Assembly: GCA_030044455.1 (NCBI GenBank)
Contig: JASHVU010000238.1
Span: 1-12,705 of the forward strand
Reading direction: 5' to 3'
DNA: 12,705 nt
Origin: Acidobacteriaceae bacterium
GTDB lineage: Bacteria > Acidobacteriota > Terriglobia > Terriglobales > Acidobacteriaceae
The position numbers and the translations under genes are program-made. The notes below the pieces were generated by a model. It saw nothing but the letters and a program-made list of their open reading frames with translations. It was not told the origin of the DNA and searched no databases. Below are positions 6,299 to 12,464 of this stretch, piece by piece (the stretch's first letter is position 1; each line of letters begins with the position of its first letter).

Positions 6299-7399
6299 AT
6301 GACCTCAGATACGATTCCAGCCCGCGACCTCGGCGAAATTGCGCGCCAGTTTGCCGTCGAAGGCGAATTCTGTCAGGCAGTGCCTTACGGGGGCGGCCAC
6401 ATCAACGAAACCTGGTGCGCCACCTTCAACCGCGCCGACGCACGCGTTCGCGGCATTCTGCAGCGCATCAATCACAATGTCTTTCGCAATCCCGCGGCGC
6501 TGATGGAGAACATCGAACGGGTCACGCAGCACCTTTCAGCGCAATTGGCCAAAGAACCAGACAGAGAACGCCGTGCCCTCACGCTCATTCCCAGTCGCGC
6601 AGGTCGCAACTTGTATGTGGACCCGGGCGGCGGCTACTGGCGCGCATGGCGGTTCATTGAGGGCGCGCGCACCTACGACGCAATTGAATCCGCGCAGCAA
6701 GCCTATGAGGGTCCGCGAGCCTTCGGTCGCTTCCTGGCGATGCTGGCCGATTTGCCGGCGCCGCGGCTTCACGACACTATTCCGAACTTTCATTCCACGC
6801 CCGGGCGCTTCGCGGCTCTCGAAGATGCCATAGCCCACGATACCGCCGGACGCGTGCACCTGGCCGAGCCGGAGATCGCTTTTGCCCACGCGCGTAAATC
6901 CATTACCGGCGCGCTGCTCAATGCCGGCCTGCCCGAGCGCGTTACGCACAACGACACCAAGATCAACAACGTGCTGCTCGATGACCAGACCGGCGAAGGG
7001 ATCTGTGTGATCGACCTCGATACCGTGATGCCCGGCTTTGCCGCTTACGATTTTGGCGATCTGGTCCGGTCGGCCACCTGTCCGGCCGCGGAGGACGAGC
7101 GCGATCTTTCTAAAGTGACCGTGCGTTTTGATCTTTTTGAAGCCCTTGCGCGCGGCTACCTGAGCACGGCCGGAGACATGCTCACACGCGCAGAAAAAGA
7201 GTCTCTGGTCCTGGGCGGAAAACTCATCACCTTCACGATGGGAATCCGATTTCTCACCGATTTTCTGAATGGCGACACCTACTACAAGGTGCATCGCGCC
7301 GACCACAACCTCGACCGTTGCCGCACGCAGTTCAAGCTGGTCGAATCGATCGAAGCGCAGGAAAGCGCGATGGAGCAATTCATTCGATCAATCGGCTGA
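6299..7399 (+). CDS. N-acetylhexosamine 1-kinase-like phosphotransferase (APH fold)
   Basis: The 366-residue protein belongs to the aminoglycoside-phosphotransferase/choline-kinase fold and most resembles the NahK group, which phosphorylates GlcNAc/GalNAc at C1 using ATP. Visible landmarks in order: the nucleotide loop PYGGGHINETW (29-39), QRINHNVFRNP (55-64), the catalytic loop THNDTKINNVL (216-226, Asp219 as base), the metal-binding IDLDTVMPG (238-246), YDFGDLVRSA (250-259), AEDERDL, and the C-terminal GIRFLTDFLNGDTYYKV plus RCRTQFKLV. Length agrees with the family. The distinctive HNDTK and IDLDTVMPG motifs separate it from antibiotic kinases, so drug resistance is unlikely. No phosphorylase or uridylyltransferase gene lies beside it, so the source of the sugar (cell-wall recycling, glycan breakdown) is open. 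It follows a small unknown gene by 10 bp and faces the permease gene with 6 bp between stops. Confidence 0.9.
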   Translation: MTSDTIPARDLGEIARQFAVEGEFCQAVPYGGGHINETWCATFNRADARVRGILQRINHNVFRNPAALMENIERVTQHLSAQLAKEPDRERRALTLIPSRAGRNLYVDPGGGYWRAWRFIEGARTYDAIESAQQAYEGPRAFGRFLAMLADLPAPRLHDTIPNFHSTPGRFAALEDAIAHDTAGRVHLAEPEIAFAHARKSITGALLNAGLPERVTHNDTKINNVLLDDQTGEGICVIDLDTVMPGFAAYDFGDLVRSATCPAAEDERDLSKVTVRFDLFEALARGYLSTAGDMLTRAEKESLVLGGKLITFTMGIRFLTDFLNGDTYYKVHRADHNLDRCRTQFKLVESIEAQESAMEQFIRSIG

Positions 7400-7405
7400 C
7401 CGCAC

Positions 7406-10168
7406 TCACTCGTGCCTGAGCGCTTTCATGGGTTGCACACCCGCGGCGCGACGGGCGGGAATCCAGCTTGCGGCCAGCGCCACGGTCAGCAGAATTAAAA
7501 CTCCGCCAATAATTGTCGTTGGATCCCACGGCTGAATTCCGTAGAGCATTGACTTCACCAGCCGGGCCAACCCAAGGGCTGCGCCGGCGCCGGCCAGAAT
7601 GCCCACTATCGCGAGCCATGTGCTTTCGCGCAATATCATTCCGCGCACCTGGCCGGGTTGAGCGCCGAGCGCAAGGCGAATTCCAATTTCGCTGGTGCGT
7701 TGCGCCACCGTGTAAGCCATAATGCCGTAGATTCCCACGCAGGCCAGCGCAAGGGCCAGCAATCCGAAGCCCGAAGTGAGCGCGGCAAACAAGCGCTCCA
7801 TTTGCAGCGTGGCATCAATCTGCTCTTGTTGCGTGCGAATGTTGATGACGGGCAGGTCGCGGTCTTCCTGTTGTACTAGATGCCGCAGCGAAGGCACGAT
7901 CTGTGAGGGTGAGAACCGGGTGCGGACGGCGTAGGTCATTCCGCCCACTTCGGTTTGCTGCACATAAGGCACCATAAACTGCGGCGGCGCCGGGTCGCGC
8001 AACGTAGCGTAGCGAGTGTCTCCGCAAATGCCCACGATCGTCACCCATCCCTGCTTTGCGTCATCGGTTTTGAAACGAGTCCCGGTCGGGTTGGTGTGCG
8101 GAAATCGTTTCCTGGCCAGTGCTTCATTGATGATGGCGACGCGTTGCGATGTCGCGGTATCCTGCGGGCCAAAGCCGCGGCCGCCTACGATGGGAATGCC
8201 CATGGTTTGAAAGAAGTTGTTCCCAACTATATTCCAGTCTTCGGCGCCGCTGTGGTCGCCATTGTCGGCCGTATTTTCCGGAATGAAATCGTCGTTCGAC
8301 ATGCTGTCAGCGATGTATGCGGTCAAACCCAGCGTCACGCCTTCCACACCGGGCAATGCCGCGAAAGCCTGCTCGAGACGCCGATCCAGTTCGACGTCCT
8401 TGCCCATGCCGTAACGCAGGGCGGGAGGCACGATTTCAAAGAGAATCAGGTGATCCGTTCTGAAGCCAGGATCGATGGAATTGAGCGCGTACAGCGTGCG
8501 CACAAAGAGCCCCGCGACGATCACCAGCAGCGATGACAGCGTAATTTGGAATGCAACAATCGATTTGCCGCTGAGGTTCCGCCGCCGCCGCGTCGAGGTT
8601 TGAGCACTCTCTTTCAAGCTGCTGCTCACTTCGCTGCGCGCGGCGAGCCACGCGGGGATGAGCCCGAAGACCAGTCCCGTCGCAAGCGTAGCCGCCGCGG
8701 CAAAACCAAACACCCGCCAGTCGAAATGGACTTCAAGCGAGATCCGTTGCCAGCGATTGGTCATAAGCATGGGAATCGCGTTGCGCGCGAGGTAGCCGAG
8801 CGCAAGCCCTCCAGTGCCACCAATGCCCGCCAGCAGCAGGCTCTCAGTGAGCAGCTGCCTCAGAATGCGCCCGCGGGTCGCGCCGATTGCCAGCCTTACG
8901 CTCATCTCGCGTTGCCGCTCGGCTCCGCGCGCAAGCGTCAGGTTAGCAATGTTGGCGCATGCCAGCAGCAGCACAAAGCCGGTGAGCGCCATCAGCACAT
9001 ACGACGGCTTTCTGAACATCCCGTCAGCGAGGCGCAGCCCTCGGCTGCCGTCGACCAACACCAGGTGAGGCACGGTTTCATTCGGCTTCACCCGCATGGT
9101 GGCGCGGGTTGCCGACTCCAGCTGCGCCACAAGAATCGCCTGCGCTTGCGCGTCTGTGACTCCGGGTTTGGCTCGTCCCATCACGTTTACCCACCACATC
9201 GTGGAGTCTTCAAGCAGCGAGGTCTTCCCCTTGGGGTCGACGATGGGCTGCATGGTGAGCGGGACAAATATGTCGGGCGAAGCCTGCACACCCTTAGCGC
9301 CTGTGAATCCGCGCGGATTGACGCCCACGATCGTGAACGGAACCTGGTTGATCGTGATGGTCTGGCCGATCACTGAAGGCGACCGCCCATAGGACCGTTC
9401 CCATAACCCCTCACTGATGAGAGCAACGGCTCCCTCACCGTATTTACTTTCGTCCGACGGAGTGATAGGACGGCCCAGCTGCGGTCTCACGCCCAGCACG
9501 GAGTAGTAGTTGCCTGAGACCAACTCGGTCTCAACCTCTTGCGCCACACCGCGTATTGTCGCGTTCATCGCATCCCACTTGAACGCGAACAAGTCTTCGA
9601 GCGACTGGTTGTGGGCACGCAGTTGGAGGTAAACCGGGTAGGAGAAGATTGTGCCCTGCATCCCGCCCTCGGGCGCAGGATCGAAGTCTCCCCACATGCC
9701 GTGCACAGCCGAATCCCCAACCGAATGCCACTTCAACGCGCGCAACTGCTCAGGATGGGGCACACTCAGGCGGTCGTAGAGAACGCTCTTGGTGAGCGAG
9801 AAGATGGCGGTGTTGGCGCCGATGGCGAGCGCCAGTGACACAGCTGCAATGGTGGTGAACCCTGGGCTCTTGCGCAGAATGCGCACGGCGAAGCGCAGAT
9901 CGGCGCAAAGCTCGTCCCACCAGCGCAGGCCGAGCGAGGCGCGCATGTCTTCTTTGGTTTTGAGAGCTGGACCGAGCGCAACACGCGCGCTGCGGGCGGC
10001 TTCTTTTGGCGGGTGGCCGGCGCGGATGAGATCGGCGGTGAGGCGGTCGAGATGGTCCGCGAGCTCGGCTTCGATGTCGGCCTCGAGGCGGCTGCGGTAG
10101 ACGAGCGCGCGGAGCCAGGAAGCAAGCTCTGCTTTCTTGCACATGAAATAGGATTTGGCAGGCGTCAT
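7406..10168 (-). CDS. ADOP-family permease (Acidobacterial Duplicated Orphan Permease), MacB/FtsX type
   Basis: This 920-residue inner-membrane protein has a cytoplasmic prefix (about 25-70, ELADHLDRLTADLIRAG), then two consecutive MacB/FtsX modules. The first starts with the membrane helix GFTTIAAVSLALAIGANTAIFSL (about 103-125), a large outer MacB-type domain, and an FtsX block (about 388-510) with RQREMSVRLAIGATRGRILRQLLTES. The second starts near 540 and ends with the matching RTSEIGIRLALGAQPGQVRGMILRES block and SWIPARRAAGVQPMKALRHE. The tandem modules and absence of an adjacent ATPase gene are the definition of the ADOP family, common in acidobacteria. The start ATG 10168 is chosen because it overlaps the padR stop as ATGA and has GGAG 6 bases upstream; the frame itself is open further. 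Substrate unknown; MacB relatives act in efflux or envelope processes. Controlled by the PadR gene in front. Confidence 0.93.
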   Translation of the reverse strand: MTPAKSYFMCKKAELASWLRALVYRSRLEADIEAELADHLDRLTADLIRAGHPPKEAARSARVALGPALKTKEDMRASLGLRWWDELCADLRFAVRILRKSPGFTTIAAVSLALAIGANTAIFSLTKSVLYDRLSVPHPEQLRALKWHSVGDSAVHGMWGDFDPAPEGGMQGTIFSYPVYLQLRAHNQSLEDLFAFKWDAMNATIRGVAQEVETELVSGNYYSVLGVRPQLGRPITPSDESKYGEGAVALISEGLWERSYGRSPSVIGQTITINQVPFTIVGVNPRGFTGAKGVQASPDIFVPLTMQPIVDPKGKTSLLEDSTMWWVNVMGRAKPGVTDAQAQAILVAQLESATRATMRVKPNETVPHLVLVDGSRGLRLADGMFRKPSYVLMALTGFVLLLACANIANLTLARGAERQREMSVRLAIGATRGRILRQLLTESLLLAGIGGTGGLALGYLARNAIPMLMTNRWQRISLEVHFDWRVFGFAAAATLATGLVFGLIPAWLAARSEVSSSLKESAQTSTRRRRNLSGKSIVAFQITLSSLLVIVAGLFVRTLYALNSIDPGFRTDHLILFEIVPPALRYGMGKDVELDRRLEQAFAALPGVEGVTLGLTAYIADSMSNDDFIPENTADNGDHSGAEDWNIVGNNFFQTMGIPIVGGRGFGPQDTATSQRVAIINEALARKRFPHTNPTGTRFKTDDAKQGWVTIVGICGDTRYATLRDPAPPQFMVPYVQQTEVGGMTYAVRTRFSPSQIVPSLRHLVQQEDRDLPVINIRTQQEQIDATLQMERLFAALTSGFGLLALALACVGIYGIMAYTVAQRTSEIGIRLALGAQPGQVRGMILRESTWLAIVGILAGAGAALGLARLVKSMLYGIQPWDPTTIIGGVLILLTVALAASWIPARRAAGVQPMKALRHE

Positions 10169-10512
10169 ATCTGCTCCGGAGTCGCACTCAAAATGCCATT
10201 GATGATGCCCGACATGCGCTGCCAACGTTCAGTCTCTTCGCCAAGGCGCGCGCGACCCAGGTCGGTGAGGTGGTAGTACTTGGCGTGTCGGTTGTTCTCG
10301 CTCTCGCCCCATTCGCTGGCGATGGCGCCCTGGTGCTCAAGCCGGTAGAGGGCTGGATAAAGCGAGCCCTGCAGAATCACCAGCTCCTCGCCGGAGATCT
10401 GTTGAATCCGCAGCAGAACGCCGTAGCCGTGCAGCGGCCCGAGCGAAACCGCCTTTAGAATGAGCAGGTCGAGGGTTCCCTGGAGGATGTCCTGTTGCTT
10501 GTCTGAAGCCAT
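10165..10512 (-). CDS. PadR-family transcriptional regulator, acidobacterial ADOP-linked type
   Basis: This 115-residue protein is a winged-helix repressor of the PadR family. The signature runs from residue 8 (DILQGTLDLLILKAVSLGPLHGYGVLLRI), through the recognition region (ELVILQGSLYPALYRLEHQGAIASEWGES), to the wing (NRHAKYYHLTDLGRARL). A short C-terminal helix (EETERWQRMSGIINGIL) would mediate dimerisation; it is shorter than in long PadR proteins, as usual for the acidobacterial subfamily that precedes ADOP permeases. AGGAGA sits 8 bases before the ATG. The stop overlaps the permease start as ATGA, so both are made from one message. A 37-bp inverted repeat overlapping the promoter (10559-10595) is the likely operator, implying autorepression relieved by an unknown ligand, possibly a toxic compound. 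Confidence 0.95.
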   Translation of the reverse strand: MASDKQQDILQGTLDLLILKAVSLGPLHGYGVLLRIQQISGEELVILQGSLYPALYRLEHQGAIASEWGESENNRHAKYYHLTDLGRARLGEETERWQRMSGIINGILSATPEQI

Positions 10513-10558
10513 GATGGAGTCTCCTGTCGGGCTTTCTGAGGTCGGGCACTTCCCTAGT

Positions 10559-10595
10559 CAATCTAGGAGGAGTTTAGTACAACTCTCCTAGATTG
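10559..10595. promoter_or_regulatory. probable PadR operator (inverted repeat)
   Basis: CAATCTAGGAGGAGTT at 10559-10574 and AACTCTCCTAGATTG at 10581-10595 are inverted complements around the centre TAGTAC. The outer 11 bases pair perfectly and the only defect is one extra G in the left arm. The repeat covers the spacer and -10 region of the padR promoter, so a dimer bound there would block RNA polymerase. Binding by this PadR is inferred from position. Confidence 0.75.
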
Positions 10596-10599
10596 TCAA
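10571..10599 (-). promoter_or_regulatory. sigma-70-type promoter of the padR-permease operon
   Basis: On the minus strand TTGACA (10599-10594, perfect -35) is followed after exactly 17 bases by TAAACT (10576-10571, 4 of 6 matches to the -10 consensus). Transcription would start near 10564, leaving about a 50-base leader before the padR ATG at 10512. The operator inverted repeat overlaps it. Confidence 0.7.
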
Positions 10600-10663
10600 G
10601 GAGAGAAGGTCGACGAATTTACGGGATGGGCCTACTTTTGGGAGATTCGCCCCTGAGGAGAGG

Positions 10664-11968
10664 TTAGGGCTTGAGCGCGAAGGTCATGCAGTGTCTTCCG
10701 GTCTCCTCGCACTGAAGCATATCTTCGGCGAGCATGTTCCAGCCTACAAATCCGGCAAACTTACCGCCAGGCGACTGCGCAGGCGTGGGTGCGAGGCCGA
10801 GGCCGGTTTCGGCGTCGTAGTCCTCGTGCATCGAGCCCCACTTGGCAATGTCGTTGCGCAGGATGGTTGCCAGCGAGCCGGCCAGCCAATTTGCGTCGAC
10901 GTTGAATCCGTAGCGGCGAAGCGCCAGCCAGTCAAGATAGTTGGCGTTGATCCAGATGGGCCCGCGCCAGTTGGAGTAGGGATCGATAATGGCCTCGTTG
11001 TTGTATACGGGATCGCTTTTAGCAACGCTGCGAAAGCCGTAGGGCGAGCGCATCTCGGCCGGGTTGAGCAGGTGCATGCGAACCATGCGCGCGCCTTCGG
11101 TCTGGGGCAAAAGGCCAAAGGCGAGCGGAACAAAACTCGACCAAGTGATCGACGGCATCCATGCGCCGGTGTCGCGGCGTCGGTTGAGGAATAGAGCCGT
11201 ATCCGCGCGCCAGAGATGTTTCATGATTGCTTTGCGTGTGGCGTCAGCTTCGCGATCATACTGCGCTGCGAGTGAGTTGTCGTCAAGATGTCGGGCGATG
11301 ACCGCCATGGCCTGATACTCGCGCATGGCCCACACCGAAGCGTCGACGGCGAGAATGGCGCTGCGGTCGTTTGGATCGTTGCTGAGCGCGGGGCTGTTGT
11401 CGGCACCCGACTGCAAGCCATTGTCCCAGAACCAGAGATTCCACTTTGCATCGAACTGCGTCTTCTTCCGGTATTCGAGAATACGCTGCATGGCCGGCCA
11501 AACCGGGCGGATCCACTTGTAGTCGCCGAGCTTCTGGGCGGCGAGTACGGCTCCCTGCGCAAGAAAAGGCTTCATGGCAAATTTGCCGAAGAACGGCCGC
11601 GGGCCTTTGGACGTAATGCATCCGGCCACGTAGCCATCGGCGTCTGCGGAGGAGGCAAAGCTCAACACCCAGTCGCGCAAATACTTTGCGTCGGCAGTGT
11701 TTTGGTTGGCCCAGTGCGAGCCAATAAAAAATCCGTCCCAGTCCCACATCTGCGGGTAGTAGCCGGCGGGAATGAGATACGGGTAGTGAATGTAGCCGTC
11801 TGCGGGCCGGATAGTTTGCGGCGCGAGGCGATCGAAGTCGGCGGTAAGCCCGGCGAGAAGTCCCGGGCTGGCCGGCGATGATGGGCTAGTCGGCTGCTGC
11901 GAGCGGGAAACCGCTGAGGCGCAGAGGAATGTGAGAAGCGCGGTGACGAAGATGCGTAAAGTGGGCAC
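10664..11968 (-). CDS. secreted MGH1-like / GH63-type glycoside hydrolase
   Basis: Residues 1-23 form a signal peptide (LRIFVTALLTFLCASAVSRS), so the enzyme is exported. The rest is an (alpha/alpha)6-barrel hydrolase of the GH63/GH37 clan, close to the mannosylglycerate-hydrolase-like (MGH1) group. Landmarks: YYPQMWDWDGFFIGSHW (70-86), WFWDNGLQSGADNSPAL (179-195) with Asp190 as the likely general acid (compare SGMDNSP in characterised members), YSNWRGPIWINANYL (331-345), and GSMHEDYDAETG (378-389) with Glu382 as the likely general base. Both catalytic residues are therefore present, and the barrel appears complete at 434 residues. Substrate is uncertain: alpha-mannosyl or alpha-glucosyl glycosides, mannosylglycerate/glucosylglycerate or trehalose-like sugars are all possible. 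It is transcribed in the same direction as padR, and its stop lies 151 bp upstream of the padR start, with the padR promoter between. Confidence 0.9.
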   Translation of the reverse strand: MPTLRIFVTALLTFLCASAVSRSQQPTSPSSPASPGLLAGLTADFDRLAPQTIRPADGYIHYPYLIPAGYYPQMWDWDGFFIGSHWANQNTADAKYLRDWVLSFASSADADGYVAGCITSKGPRPFFGKFAMKPFLAQGAVLAAQKLGDYKWIRPVWPAMQRILEYRKKTQFDAKWNLWFWDNGLQSGADNSPALSNDPNDRSAILAVDASVWAMREYQAMAVIARHLDDNSLAAQYDREADATRKAIMKHLWRADTALFLNRRRDTGAWMPSITWSSFVPLAFGLLPQTEGARMVRMHLLNPAEMRSPYGFRSVAKSDPVYNNEAIIDPYSNWRGPIWINANYLDWLALRRYGFNVDANWLAGSLATILRNDIAKWGSMHEDYDAETGLGLAPTPAQSPGGKFAGFVGWNMLAEDMLQCEETGRHCMTFALKP

Positions 11969-11991
11969 GAAGCGAGGATAATACCGGAACC

Positions 11992-12231
11992 TTGGCGTCC
12001 CTTAGTGAGTCTACCTGGGAAAGTATCAAACAACCCGGAGCGTACATCGAGAGAGAGACTGGCCACCTTTACCGGGTCCCGCCCGAGGCGCTGCTTCGCG
12101 GAAGCTCTCCCTTGATCTCGAAGCTCTGCAACAACCCGTCAACGTTCGTCAAGCTCAGCGATGATCCCAACGCGATTGTTTCAAAGCTGCGGACCATTGC
12201 CGCGGATGCGGACGTCAAACCCAATTTCTAG
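11992..12231 (+). CDS. small protein of unknown function (79 aa)
   Basis: This short soluble protein begins LSESTWESIKQPGAYIERETG and continues with LYRVPPEALLRGSSPLI, FVKLSDDPNAIVSKLRTIAADADVKPNF. The pattern (a W/Y-containing N-terminus followed by a 'RVPPEAL' turn and a helical C-terminus) looks like a conserved acidobacterial family of unknown function, but I cannot name it. No ATG is available; TTG at 11992 is the only reasonable start. A GATAAT -10-like hexamer at 11977-11982 lies so close that the message may be almost leaderless. It is divergent from the glycoside hydrolase gene, 23 bp away. The TAG stop (12229-12231) lies in the left terminus of repeat copy D. Confidence 0.65.
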   Translation: MASLSESTWESIKQPGAYIERETGHLYRVPPEALLRGSSPLISKLCNNPSTFVKLSDDPNAIVSKLRTIAADADVKPNF

Positions 12232-12348
12232 AGCGATTCCTCAGTTGTTGTAGCCGTTTCCAGCCTCGGTGAAGGGTGGATTTTTCTTAAGGAAAAATCC
12301 ACTTGACCGCTGCGGTTTCGGGACACAGTAACTGAGGAACCGCTGTAG
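12228..12348. repeat. dispersed inverted-repeat element, copy D (121 bp)
   Basis: The termini CTAGAGCGATTCCTCAGTT (12228-12246) and, read on the minus strand, CTACAGCGGTTCCTCAGTT (12348-12330) agree at 17 of 19 positions. Length is 121 bp, identical to copy A, and CGGTTTCGGGACACAG (12313-12328) sits 85 bp from the left end, as in copy A, with one mismatch. The core is a perfect 11-bp hairpin at 12276-12302. The left edge provides the stop codon of the preceding small gene. It is not coding. Confidence 0.85.
12276..12302. repeat. central hairpin of repeat copy D
   Basis: GTGGATTTTTC (12276-12286) and GAAAAATCCAC (12292-12302) are perfect 11-base complements around a 5-base loop TTAAG. It sits near the middle of element D and has no counterpart of the same sequence in copies A-C. 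The A/T-rich stem has T-runs on both strands, so it could end transcription from either side. Confidence 0.7.
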
Positions 12349-12372
12349 CGCGCATCGGAATCTCCTATTCCC

Positions 12373-12464
12373 AGCGTGAGCGTTTTGCACGCTTACCGCT
12401 GTTTCCGCGCCCCTCGAAAACGCCAGTCTGATACGGCATTTCTTCGAGGGGCGCGGGTGTTTTT
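12373..12464 (+). terminator. stacked hairpins with T-run: intrinsic terminator or 3' end of a small RNA
   Basis: The main stem pairs CCGCGCCCCTCGAA (12405-12418) perfectly with TTCGAGGGGCGCGG (12443-12456), 14 bp. The 24-base loop can extend the stem further (AAACGCC with GGCATTT, one mismatch). Five T residues follow at 12460-12464, the classic intrinsic-terminator form. Just upstream, AGC-GTGAGCG (from about 12373) pairs with CGCTTAC-C-GCT (to 12400) as a second hairpin. Two neighbouring stable hairpins ending in a T-run resemble an independent small RNA as much as a simple terminator for the 79-residue gene. No promoter for such an RNA is evident. Confidence 0.6.

Noticed and set aside
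6536..7378. 280-codon open frame on the minus strand
   Set aside because: It is the shadow of the NahK-like kinase, whose motifs are unmistakable on the plus strand.
6299..7399. Aminoglycoside-resistance kinase
   Set aside because: The fold is shared, but the HNDTK / IDLDTVMPG / RFLTDFLNGD motifs point to hexosamine kinases, not drug kinases.
8546..9376. 276-codon open frame on the plus strand
   Set aside because: It lies wholly opposite the permease gene, is rich in Arg/His/Gln as expected for an antisense frame of GC-rich coding DNA, and has no recognisable motif.
10600..10663. Further copy of the dispersed repeat (GAGATTCG...CTGAGGAG)
   Set aside because: Only a loose resemblance to the terminal motif, with no inverted partner at the right distance.
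1505..12348. The repeats as complete insertion sequences or a CRISPR array
   Set aside because: The elements are about 120-160 bp with no transposase frame and are scattered kilobases apart, not tandem with spacers. No CRISPR-like periodicity was seen.
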